This document shows positions 48,887-57,619 of a DNA stretch of 64,000 bases, in pieces. How positions within the stretch are numbered: the first letter of the stretch is position 1; each line of letters opens with the position of its first letter. Below the pieces are notes generated by a model, which saw only the letters and a list, made by a program, of their open reading frames with translations, searched no databases and was not told the origin of the DNA. The DNA is from CAVPUA01 sp963708805 (GTDB taxonomy: Bacteria; Actinomycetota; Actinomycetes; Mycobacteriales; Jatrophihabitantaceae): positions 2,604,001 through 2,668,000 of the forward strand of contig CAVPUA010000003.1 of assembly GCA_963708805.1 (NCBI GenBank), written 5' to 3'. The position numbers and the translations under genes were made by a program.

Positions 48887-49450
48887 TCAGCTGTTGATGC
48901 GGCCGAGATAGCGGCCGTCGCGGGTGTCGACCTTGACCTTCTCGCCGGTGGTCACGAACAGCGGCACCTGGATCTCGGCACCGGTCTCGAGCGTCGCCGG
49001 CTTGGTGCCGCCGGTCGACCGATCGCCCTGCAGGCCGGGATCGGTGTGGCTGATCAGCAGCTCGACACTGGTCGGCAGCTCGACGTAGAGCGCCACCCCG
49101 TCGTGCACGGCCACGACGGCCTCGGTGTTGTCGAGCATGTAGTTGGCGTTCTCGGCGACCGTGGCGGCCGGGACCGAGAGCTGCTCGTAGTTCTCGCCGT
49201 CCATGAACACGAAGTCGTCGCCCTCGCGGTAGAGGTAGGTCATCGCGCGCTTGTCGACGTTGGCCGTCTCGACCCGGGTGCCGGCGTTGAACGTACGGTC
49301 CACGACCTTGCCCGACAGGACGTTCTTCAGGGTGGTCCGGACGAACGCGCCGCCCTTGCCGGGCTTGACGTGCTGGAACTCCACGACCGTCCAGAGCTGG
49401 CCGTCGATGTTGAGCACGAGGCCGTTCTTCAGGTCATTCGTCGTTGCCAC
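48887..49450 (-). CDS. efp: Translation elongation factor P
   Basis: 187 residues, intact. It promotes peptide bonds at proline stretches. The N-terminal KOW domain shows ATTNDLKNGLVLNIDGQLWTVVEFQHVKPGKGGAFVRTTLKN, with the loop lysine in PGKGGAF, which is unmodified or variably modified in actinobacteria. Two OB folds follow, ending TGEKVKVDTRDGRYLGRINS. GTG 49450 is preceded by GAGGAGAAG and matches the family start; the upstream extension to 49504 does not. Confidence 0.95.
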   Translation of the reverse strand: MATTNDLKNGLVLNIDGQLWTVVEFQHVKPGKGGAFVRTTLKNVLSGKVVDRTFNAGTRVETANVDKRAMTYLYREGDDFVFMDGENYEQLSVPAATVAENANYMLDNTEAVVAVHDGVALYVELPTSVELLISHTDPGLQGDRSTGGTKPATLETGAEIQVPLFVTTGEKVKVDTRDGRYLGRINS

Positions 49451-49529
49451 GCTGGGTACTTCTCCTCGATCGGGTCGTGCAAACGTTTCGGGCCAGCCGC
49501 TCACTCTACCCAGCGGCGAATCCAGGGTC

Positions 49530-49976
49530 CTAGTCAGCGACGTCCAGCGATGACGCCAGCCACGACAGCGCCAGCACGTACCCCTCGAAGCCGAGCCCGA
49601 CGATGACGCCGGTTGCGTGGGCCGAGATGTAGCTGTGGTGCCGAAAATCCTCGCGCTTGTAGACGTTGCTGATGTGCACCTCGATCAGCGGCGCGGTCAG
49701 CATCGCGCAGGCATCGCCCAGGGCCACCGACGTGTGCGTCAGCGCGCCCGCGTTCAGCACCACCGAGACGTCCTCGTCGGCGGCCTCGTGCAGCCAGCCC
49801 AGCAGATCGCCTTCGAGCTCACTCTGGCGAACCTCGACGTCGAGTTCGAGCTCGGCGCCCGCCTCGGTGACGAGCTCGACCAGTTCGGGGTACGTGCCCG
49901 TTCCGTAGATGTCCGGTTCGCGCACACCGAGTCGAGCGAGGTTGGGGCCGTTGATCACCAACACGCGCCTGGTCAC
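49530..49976 (-). CDS. aroQ: 3-dehydroquinate dehydratase, type II
   Basis: 148 residues, intact. Third shikimate step. VLVINGPNLARLGVREPDIYGTGTY carries the catalytic Tyr and Arg loop. NAGALTHTSVALGDA is the substrate motif, and LIEVHISNVYKREDFRHHSYIS carries the catalytic His/Arg region. GTG 49976 overlaps the aroB stop as GTGA. It lies between aroB and efp. Confidence 0.95.
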   Translation of the reverse strand: MTRRVLVINGPNLARLGVREPDIYGTGTYPELVELVTEAGAELELDVEVRQSELEGDLLGWLHEAADEDVSVVLNAGALTHTSVALGDACAMLTAPLIEVHISNVYKREDFRHHSYISAHATGVIVGLGFEGYVLALSWLASSLDVAD

Positions 49977-51043
49977 GAAACCTCCGCATAAGCCGCCGCG
50001 AGCACCGCGGGGTCGGGATCGGCCACCGTCACCGGTTTGGCGAGGCCGTCGAGCAGGACGAACCGAAGCCGAGTTGCCCCGCGCCTTCTTGTCGATCTTC
50101 ATCGAGTCGAGCAGTCGCGGCGAACGCATCCGCCCGGTAGCGCGTCGGCAGCCCGAGCGATTCCAGAATCGCGCGGTGCCGGTCGGCGGTCGCGTCGTCG
50201 AGGCGCCCGAGCGCGCGTGACAGCTCGGCGGCGTAGACGAGGCCGATCGACACCGCCGCGCCGTGTCGCCACTTGTACCGCTCGGCCCGCTCGATGGCGT
50301 GGCCGAGCGTGTGGCCGTAGTTCAGGATCTCGCGCCGGCCCTGTTCGGTGAGGTCGTTGCCGACCACCTCGGCCTTGACGCGCACCGATCGCTCGATCAA
50401 CTCCTGCTCGTACGGGTTTCCCGGCCGCACCACGGCCGCCGGGTCGGCCTCGATCACGTCCAAGATCACCGGATCGGCGATGAAGCCGCACTTGACGACC
50501 TCGGCCAGCCCGGCGATGTAGTCGTTGGCCGGCAGCGTCTCGAGCGTCGCGACATCGCACATGACGCCGGCCGGCGGGTAGAACGCGCCGACCAGGTTCT
50601 TGCCCCGCTCGGTGTTGATGCCGGTCTTGCCGCCGACCGCGGCGTCGACCATGCCGGCCAGCGTCGTCGCCACGTGGACGACGCGCACTCCGCGCAGCCA
50701 GGACGCGGCGACCCACCCGGCGAGATCGGTGGTCGCTCCCCCGCCGAGACCGACGATCGCGTCGTTGCGGGTGAACCCGATCTGGCCCAGGACGTCCCAG
50801 CAGAAACCCGGCCACCGGCAGCGTCTTGGCGTCCTCGCCGTCGGGGATCTCGATCACGTGGGCGTCGAAGCCGCCGGCGGCCAGGTCGTCGCGCACTGCC
50901 TCGGCCGTCACTCGCAATGTCGGCGGATGGATCACCGCGACGCGGGCCGCGCCGGCGAGCAGCGGCGGCAGCTCGCCGAGCAGGCCAGTGCCGATGATCA
51001 CCTCGTACGGCTGGTCGCCATCGACTGGGATCTTGGTGATCAT
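49973..51043 (-). CDS. aroB: 3-dehydroquinate synthase (about three frame breaks)
   Basis: Second shikimate step. N-terminal PVDGDQPYEVIIGTGLLGELPPLL, nucleotide region NDAIVGLGGGATTDLAGWVAASWLRGVRVVHVATTLAGMVDAAVGGKTGIN, zinc ligands in YIAGLAEVVKCGF and NYGHTLGHAIE, and SMKIDKKARGNS near the end. Extra bases near 50805, at 50115 (GCG A CTG, unambiguous) and near 50070 interrupt the frame. Corrected length is about 355 residues. ATG 51043 overlaps the aroK stop (ATGA). Confidence 0.92.
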
Positions 51044-51557
51044 GCGGTGATTCCCAGCAATTCGGCGATCTCGAGTGACACCCGCGAGCTGGTGCGACGG
51101 TCGGTGCTGACCACATGGGTGGCCACCTCGCGATAGAGAGGCTCCCGCGCCTGGGCGAGCCGGCTGAGGGCGGCGGTCGGGTCGTCGGCCAGCAGCGGAC
51201 GCCCGCGGCCGTCACCCACCCGCCGCGACAGCGTCCGGACCGACGAGCGCAGCAGCACCACGGGCACGCCGCGACCCGACGAGGCGGGCTCGGGTGCCCT
51301 CGTCCAGCACGGCGCCGCCACCGAGCGAGAGCACGCCGTCGAACGAGACCAGCGCGTCGGCGATCACGTCAGCTTCGAGCGCGCGAAAAGCGGCTTCGCC
51401 CTGCTCGGCGAACATCTGCGGAACCGGCATCCCGGCCCGGGCTTCGATCAGCGCGTCGGAGTCGACGAAGGCGACACCGAGCCGGTTGGCCAGCCGGCGG
51501 CCCGACGTCGTCTTGCCCGCGCCGGGCAATCCGACCAGCACCGCACGTGGACGTCAC
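51040..51557 (-). CDS. aroK: Shikimate kinase (two frame breaks)
   Basis: Fifth shikimate step. P-loop VLVGLPGAGKTTSGRRLA, substrate Asp in FVDSDALIEARAG, EQGEAAFRALE and the GGGAVL loop LSLGGGAVLDEGTR are visible, then VPVVLLR and RPLLADDPTAAL of the lid. An extra base at 51551 (ACG T CCA, unambiguous) separates the GTG start from the P-loop, and another near 51278 splits the lid. Corrected length is about 171 residues. GTG 51557 overlaps the aroC stop (GTGA). Confidence 0.92.
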
Positions 51558-52753
51558 GGCGCGCTCAGTCCTCGATCACTGAGCCGCTTGAGGTAGGCCG
51601 CGACGTTCCGGCTGGTCTCGGCGACCGAGTCACCACCGAACTTCTCGAGCAGCGCCTGGGCCAGCACGAGCGCGACCATCGCCTCGGCGACGACGCCGGC
51701 AGCCGGCACCGCGCACACGTCCGAGCGCTGGTTGATCGCGACCGCCGCCTCGCCGGTGGCGGTGTCGATCGTCTGCAGCGCACGCGGAATCGTCGAGATC
51801 GGCTTCATCGCCGCGCGCACCCGAAGCACCTCGCCGGTGCGTCATGCCGCCCTCGGTGCCACCCGACTTGCCCGACACCCGGTGGATCACGCCCGCCGTC
51901 GTCGCGCACGATCTCGTCCTGAGCCTGCGATCCGCGGATCCGGGCCAGCTCGAAACCGTCGCCGACCTCGACGCCCTTGATCGCCTGGATGCCCATCAGC
52001 GCCCCGGCCAGCCGGGCGTCCAGTCGGCGGTCGCCCTGGACGAAGCTGCCCAGCCCCGGGGGGAGTCCGTAGGCCAGCACCTCGACGACGCCGCCGAGCG
52101 TGTCGCCGGCCTTGCGCGTCTCGTCGATCTCGTCGACCATCGCCGCGCTCGCACCCGGGTCGAGGCAGCGCACCGGCGACTCGTCGACCCGGGCCTCGTC
52201 GCCCGGCAACGGGAACGACTCCGACCGGCGCGGCCACCGAGCCGATCGACACGACATGGCTGAGCACCTCGACACCGGCGACCTGGCGCAGGAAGGCCCG
52301 GGCGATCGTCCCCATCGCGACGCGGGCCGCCGTCTCGCGGGCGCTGGCGCGCTCGAGCACCGGACGGGCGTCGTCGACGTCGTACTTCTGCATGCCGGCC
52401 AGATCGGCGTGCCCCGGCCGGGGCCGCGTCAGTGCCGCATTGCGCGCCTGCTCGGCCAACACGACGGCATCGACCGGGTCGGCCGACATCACCGTCTCCC
52501 ACTTGGGCCATTCGGTGTTGCCCACGCGGATGGCCACCGGACCGCCCATGGTCAACCCGTGCCGCACGCCACCGGTCAGCTCGACCTCGTCCTGCTCGAA
52601 CTTCATGCGGGCACCGCGGCCGTAGCCCAGGCGCCGTCGGGCGAGGTCCGTCGCGATCTCGGCGCTCGTCACTTCGACGCCGGCGGGCAGCCCGTCCAGT
52701 ACGGCGACGAGCGCGGGGCCGTGCGACTCGCCTGCGGTGATCCAGCGCAACAC
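51554..52753 (-). CDS. aroC: Chorismate synthase (three frame breaks)
   Basis: Makes chorismate from EPSP with reduced FMN. LRWITAGESHGPALVAVLDGLPAGV, DLARRRLGYGRGARMKFEQDEVELTGGVRHGLTMGGPVAIRVGN, ALTRPRPGHADLAGMQKY and ERASARETAARVAMGTIARAFL are all family blocks. The C-terminal half has GSFVQGDRRLDARLAGALMGIQAIKGVEVGDGF and KPISTIPRALQTIDTATGE. Breaks near 52235, 51897 and at 51839 (ACG C ACC, unambiguous). Corrected length is about 399 residues. Confidence 0.94.
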
Positions 52754-52785
52754 GGCGCCCAGTCTCTCAGATGACGCGCGCCCGT

Positions 52786-53463
52786 TCAGCGCAGATAGCT
52801 CGGCACGAGGTGGAAGCCCACGACCAGGAACGCGCCGGCGATCAGCGCCGGCCCCAACGGGATGGCACTCTTCATCGACGCCTTGCGCAGTGCGACCAGG
52901 GGCAGTGACGCCACCGAGGCCAGGACGAAGCCGGCCAGCAGCCCGTAGATCACGTATCCCCAGCTCAGCCAGCCGAGCGCCGCGGCCAGCACGCCGCCCA
53001 GCTTGACGTCGCCGAAGCCGAACGGGGCGAACAGGGCCAGCAGGAAGAAAATCGCGAAGACAACCGCCCCGGCCTCGACGGACCGCAGCAGCGCGTGCCA
53101 GTCGGATCGGACGGCGCTGGCCACGATCAGCAGCACCACGGTCGAGACCGCGCAGCCGACGACGAGCCGGTCGGGCAGCCGGTGGTGCTCGAAGTCGATC
53201 ATCACGAGCGGGGCGCACAGGACGGTCAGGACGAGCCACAACGGCAGCAGCGCCGACCAGCCGACGCCGTGGCCGGCGAGCAGGCCGAGCACGACACCGA
53301 CCACCAGCGCGGCCCCGACCCGGCGTCCCGACGCGGGGACACCGGCCCACCAACGGGCGTTCTCGCGATCGGGAACGCTGAGCGAGAGGCGGGCGACGTA
53401 CGGCGACGCGACCAGACCGCAGGCAGCGCCCAGCGCCTCGGCGGCGAGCTGACCGTGCGACAT
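52786..53463 (-). CDS. A24 prepilin peptidase
   Basis: 225 residues with about six membrane helices. The catalytic aspartates are in the motifs VMIDFEHHRLPDRLV and FGFGDVKLGG. It lacks the cytoplasmic methyltransferase domain, as in actinobacterial and TadV/CpaA enzymes. ATG 53463 precedes a hydrophobic first helix. The gene lies directly upstream of aroC, a common actinobacterial placement, and can supply prepilin cleavage for the Flp pilin at 43.6 kb. Intact. Confidence 0.9.
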   Translation of the reverse strand: MSHGQLAAEALGAACGLVASPYVARLSLSVPDRENARWWAGVPASGRRVGAALVVGVVLGLLAGHGVGWSALLPLWLVLTVLCAPLVMIDFEHHRLPDRLVVGCAVSTVVLLIVASAVRSDWHALLRSVEAGAVVFAIFFLLALFAPFGFGDVKLGGVLAAALGWLSWGYVIYGLLAGFVLASVASLPLVALRKASMKSAIPLGPALIAGAFLVVGFHLVPSYLR

Positions 53464-53487
53464 GGCTGTGCAGCCTACGGTGAACTC

Positions 53488-54042
53488 ATGCCGAGCTTCG
53501 ACGCGATCGTCCTCGCGGGTGGTTCGGCGCGTCGGCTGAGCGGCGCCGACAAGCCGATGATCGAGATCCACGGTCGCACGTTGCTCGACTTTGCGCTGGA
53601 GTCGGTACGAGACGCGGGACGCATCGTGGTTGTCGGTCCGCGCCGGGACGGCATCGAGGGCGTCACCTGGCGCCGCGAGAAGCCGCCCGGAGGCGGACCG
53701 GTCGCCGCGCTGGCGGCTGGGTTACCCGACATCGGGGCCGACCTCGTCGTCGTCCTGGCGGCGGACCTGCCGGGCATCGCGCCGGCCGTCCCGGTGCTGC
53801 TGCGCGCGCTCGCCGATCACGAGGCCGCCGTCCTGAGCGCCGGTGGTCGGCTGAACCATCTGGCGGCGGCGTGGCACGTTGGCGCTCTGCGCAACCGCGT
53901 GAACGCCCTGGCTCAGCCGGCGGGCGCGTCGATGCGCTCGGTGATGGCGGGCGCCGATGTGCTGGCCGTGGCGGATGATCAAGGCTGGTCCGCCGACTGC
54001 GACACCTGGGACGACATCGAGCGCGCGAGAGGAAACCCGTGA
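53488..54042 (+). CDS. mobA: Molybdenum cofactor guanylyltransferase
   Basis: 184 residues, intact. AIVLAGGSARRLSGADKPMIEIHGRTLLD is the GTP-binding signature (LAGGxSxRxG with a KP). RREKPPGGGPVAALAAGLPDIGADLVVVLAADLPGIAP is the second block and a Mg-binding Asp. It attaches GMP to Moco for DMSO-reductase-family enzymes such as formate dehydrogenase. It is co-transcribed with the DUF6457 gene (ATGA overlap) and convergent with fdhD, which suggests a molybdo-enzyme function, although none is in the window. Confidence 0.9.
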   Translation: MPSFDAIVLAGGSARRLSGADKPMIEIHGRTLLDFALESVRDAGRIVVVGPRRDGIEGVTWRREKPPGGGPVAALAAGLPDIGADLVVVLAADLPGIAPAVPVLLRALADHEAAVLSAGGRLNHLAAAWHVGALRNRVNALAQPAGASMRSVMAGADVLAVADDQGWSADCDTWDDIERARGNP

Positions 54043-54288
54043 ACGAACTGGAGACCTGGACCGAAGAACTGTGCGCCGAGCTCGGCCTCGACGCGTCGGC
54101 CGTGCCGGTGACGCTGCTGCTCGACGTCGCCCGCGACGCCGCGCACCACGTCGCCCGTCCGGCCGCGCCGCTGACGACGTTCCTGGTCGGCCTGGCGGCC
54201 GGCGCCAACGGCGGTGGTGCCGCCGCCGTCGAGAAGGCGGCCCGGACCGCCCAGCGCCTTGCGCTCGCGCCGTGCCTCAGACGACTAG
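54039..54288 (+). CDS. DUF6457-family protein
   Basis: About 82 residues. ELETWTEELCAELGLDASAVPVTLLLDVARDAAHHVARPAAPLTTFLVGLAAG fits DUF6457, a small protein usually found beside mobA and fdhD in actinobacteria. A frame change near 54272 would allow termination at TAG 54286; without it the reading continues through fdhD DNA. Function unknown; the association with molybdopterin genes suggests an accessory role. Confidence 0.75.
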
Positions 54289-55070
54289 TTCGGCGCCCGC
54301 GTAGACATTGCAGTGATCCTCGCGCGTCGAGTCCGGCCAGCAGCAGACCGTGTTCACGGGCCAGGTCGACCGCGAGGCTGGACGGCGCGGAGACGGCGAC
54401 GATCCCGGCCACGCCGGCGGCAACCGCCTTCTGCACGATCTCGAACGACACCCGGCCGCTGACCACGAGCACCAGATCGGTCGCCGGGAGCACGCCGTCG
54501 AACAGGGCCCGGCCGATCACCTTGTCGACCGCGTTGTGCCGGCCGACGTCTTCGCGCACGCGCAGCAACTCGCCGCTCGCGGTGGCCAGCGCCGCCGCGT
54601 GCAGGCCCCCGGTGCGGGCGAAGGCGCGCTGCAACGGACGCATCCGATCGGGCAGCGACACCAGGACGTCGGCGGCGACGGTCCACCCCGCGCGGTGCGG
54701 CGGCGACGTCCGGAGCAGTGACAGGTCCAGCACGTCGGCGCTGCAGACCCCGCAGGCGGCCGAGGTGACGAACGCGCGGGGCCGGGGCGGACGCACGCCG
54801 TCGCGCAGCGTCACGTGCACGCGGTCGGTCTCGTTCTCCCAGCACGCGCGCAACTGGACGACGTCGTCGGCGACCCGGACGCCAGACTCGACGACCAGCC
54901 AGCCGGCGACGAGTTCGAGGTCGTGCCCCGGCGTGCGCATGAGCGTCGCGAGCACGTCGCCGTCCAACGCCACGACGAGCGGCGCCTCGACGGCGAGATC
55001 ATCCGGCGCCCGACTGCTGACCGCTCTCGCGCACCCGGACGATCGCGCGCCGTGCCGTCATCGAACCCAT
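54277..55070 (-). CDS. fdhD: Formate dehydrogenase accessory sulfurtransferase FdhD (two frame breaks)
   Basis: Delivers sulfur to the molybdenum cofactor of formate dehydrogenase. PLVVALDGDVLATLMRTPGHDLELVAGWLV, VTSAACGVCSADVL with the CxxC cysteine loop, LLRVREDVGRHNAVDKVIGRAL, LVVSGRVSFEIVQKAVAAGVAGIVAVSAPSSLAVDLA and the terminal HCNVYAGAELVV are FdhD blocks. Breaks near 55015 and 54320. The starts at 55061 (ATG, TARRAIVRVRE) or 55070 are both possible. The 3' end overlaps the DUF6457 gene convergently. Confidence 0.9.
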
Positions 55071-55079
55071 ACGGCCAGC

Positions 55080-55905
55080 CTAGGCGTCGGCTCCGCATCC
55101 GGGGGCGGCGTCGAGCAGGGCCGCGCGCATGGCTTCGAGCGGCGCCGGCGTGCTCGGTCATCAACGTGACCTGGGCCGCCGGCCTGGTGCAGCAGCATGA
55201 GGGCACCGCTCACGACCGTCGCTCCCGCGGCCGCGAACGACATCGCGAGCGGCGTCGGCCACGGGTCGTAGACCACGTCGAGCAGCGCCTGACGCGACGA
55301 CCATGACCGGCTCGCGAGCGAATGCTCGGCGCCGCCCGGCAGCGTCGACACGATCAGGTCGGCATCCAACGCCGTCAGCGCCGGGTCCAGGCGATCGACG
55401 TCGATCGTCACGCCCAACCGCTCGGCGCACGCTCGTAGTTCGGTCGGCGCGGGCGGGATCGCGCACCAGCACGTCCACCCGTCCGATCCCGACGAGTGCC
55501 GAGCGCGGCCAGGGCGTTCTGCGCGGTGCCGCCGGCGCCGAGCAGGGTGGCCGACGCCGGACGCACCGACGCGCTCGGCCAGCGCCGCCACGATGCCGTC
55601 GACGTCGGTCGCCCAGGCGCGCCAGCGCCCGCCCCGAGCGGCGTCAGCGTGTTCGCCGGCGCCGATCAGCCGGACGAAGTCACCCAGCTCGTCGGCGACG
55701 CTCGACGACCGCCCGCTTGAGCGGCATCGTGCACGAGAAGCCCGCCCAGTCCGACCGGGCCGCGAGCACCTCAGCGCAGCTCGTCGACGCCGCAGTCGAT
55801 CGCGTCGTAGGTCCAGTCCAGCCCCAGGGCGGCGTAGGCCGCGCGGTGCAGCATCGGTGAGAGCGAGTGGCCGATCGGACGGCCCAGCACCGCCGCCCGC
55901 CTCAC
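55080..55905 (-). CDS. aroE: Shikimate dehydrogenase (multiple frame breaks)
   Basis: Fourth shikimate step, NADPH-dependent. The shikimate site is RAVLGRPIGHSLSPMLHRAAYAALGLDWTYDAIDC. The NADP domain is seen in fragments: VDRLDPALTALDADLIVSTLPGGAEH, LDVVYDPWPTPLA and ATVVSGALMLLHQAA. The C-terminus reads AMRAALLDAAPGCGADA. At least five frame changes fall between 55725 and 55155, more than in most neighbours, so parts of the middle cannot be read. GTG 55905 overlaps the mltG stop as GTGA. Confidence 0.82.
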
Positions 55906-57125
55906 GGCGCAGCACAACCCCAGCCGTTGTCGTGACAGGTCTGCTGGGCCTTGGTGAAGTCGTCCTGGTTGTCGAAGAAGCCCAGATGCCCGGCCGCGTC
56001 GATGTTGACGTAGAAGAGCCAGTCGCCGGCGGGCGGGTTGACCGCGCCCATCATCGACGACTCCCCCGGATTGCCGATCGGCGTCGGCGGCAGGCCCTTG
56101 TTGACGTAGGTGTTGTACGGCCCGGGCATCTGCGGCGTAGACGACCTTGGACGGGTCGAGGCCCTGCACCTTGGCCGCGTAGGCGCTGGTCGCGTCGATC
56201 TGCAACGGGTCACCGGCCGCGATCCGGTTCAAGATCACCCGGGCGACCTTCGCGGCGTCCTCGGGGAACTTGACCTCGGCCTGGGCGATCGAGGCGATGA
56301 TCAATGCCTGGTACGGCGTGATCCCGATCTTGGTGGCGGCCGCGGCGAACCCGATCTTCTGGTCCTCGTTCTCGTACGCCGTCACGAGTTGCTTGATGGC
56401 GTCGCTCGGGCTGGTTCCCGGATTGAACGTGTAGGTCAACGGGAACAGGAAGCCTTCGAGTGAACGTCAGCGATCCCGCCGGCCGGCGCGTAGCCACTCG
56501 GAGCGAGCGTGCGTCACGTTGTCGGCCGCCGTCTGCACGGTCGCGGTGCTCTCGCCGAGCGCGGTCGCCACCTTGGAGACGACGTCCTTCTCGATCAGTG
56601 CCCTCGGGGATCACGACCTTGGCGTTCACGAGCGAGGCCGGATCGAGCATGCAGCGTCAAGGCGGCGCTGGCCGACATCTGCTTGTGCAGCCGGTAGTAG
56701 CCGGCCTGGATGCTGTTGGACTGGTCGTTGGCCGCCGCGGCGGCGCTGAACGCTCCGGTCGACGCGATGACACCCTGCGTGCGACGAGGGTCGTGCCGAT
56801 GGCGTCGATGCCGTCGCCCGGGTGCACCTGGATCGTCACCGATCCCGTTCCTCCGCCGGTGTAGTCCTTGGCCGTGGTGGTCGGGTTGTAGGCGACGAAG
56901 CCGATGATCACGAGCGCGACCAGGACGAGGAACGCCAGCGCAGCCGAAGATCCGCCGCCGCCGGGTACGACGACGATCACGCACCCGTTCGGCCCGAGAG
57001 CGGCGCGAGTGAGCGTGATCGTGACCTCAGTCGTGATCATCGTCGTGATGCTCGGTGCCGAAGATCAGGTCGTGGGGATCGGTGAAGTCATGGGACTCGG
57101 ACGAGTCGTCCTCGTCGAAGCTCAC
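55902..57125 (-). CDS. mltG: Endolytic murein transglycosylase MltG (multiple frame breaks)
   Basis: Cleaves nascent glycan strands and sets their length. An acidic, His/Asp-rich cytoplasmic N-terminus (SFDEDDSSESHDF, HHDDDHD) leads to one membrane helix (LAFLVLVALVIIGFVAY), a LysM-like segment (SVTIQVHPGDGIDAIGTTL) and the YceG domain with TPYQALIIASIAQAEV, including the catalytic Glu, VARVILNRIA and YNTYVNKGLPPTPIGNPGESSMMGAVNPPAGDWLFYV. At least five indels between 57040 and 56135 break the frame. GTG 57125 is the suggested start, inside the 3' end of ruvX. Confidence 0.83.
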
Positions 57126-57615
57126 CGCGTCTGACTCCGTCCAGTCGGCCGCGGGCGGCGGCGACTTCGTGATCGTTCAGCGTGGACTGCCGAGAGTCCA
57201 GCCAGTGCTGCAGAAGCACGACCGCGGCCGCCTGGTCGACGACCGCCCGGCTGGCTTTTCCTCTGATGCCACGAGTGGCGAGCGTACGCTGCGCGCTCAC
57301 CGTGCTGAGCCGCTCGTCGATCATCTCGACGGGAATCGGGGCAATCCGTGCGGCCAGTTCAGCCGCATAGGAACGGGCCATTTCGGCCGATGCGCCTTCG
57401 CGGCCGGCCAGCGTCACGGGCAGTCCGACGACCACTCCGGCGGCGTCCTCGTCGGCGATCAACGCGGCGAGTTCATCCAGGTCTGACCGGTTCTTCGTGT
57501 CGCGGGCGAGGGTCGCCACCGGCGACGCGATCAGCCCATACGGGTCGCTTCGCGCGACTCCGACCCGGACCGTGCCGACGTCGACGCCCAGCCACACGCC
57601 GATGCGATCGTTCAC
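57088..57615 (-). CDS. ruvX: RuvX/YqgF RNase H-fold pre-16S rRNA nuclease
   Basis: About 175 residues; processes 16S rRNA ends or resolves Holliday junctions. The acidic site starts in WLGVDVGTVRVGVARSD. VVGLPVTLAGREG, PVEMIDERLSTVSAQRTL and VDQAAAVVLLQHWLDSRQ are family motifs. GTG 57615 lies 4 nt after the alaS stop. The last 30 residues after LDSRQ are probably out of frame, since the mltG start lies inside them. Order alaS-ruvX-mltG-aroE is typical of actinobacteria. Confidence 0.9.
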   Translation of the reverse strand: MNDRIGVWLGVDVGTVRVGVARSDPYGLIASPVATLARDTKNRSDLDELAALIADEDAAGVVVGLPVTLAGREGASAEMARSYAAELAARIAPIPVEMIDERLSTVSAQRTLATRGIRGKASRAVVDQAAAVVLLQHWLDSRQSTLNDHEVAAARGRLDGVRRGELRRGRLVRVP

Positions 57616-57619
57616 CGTC

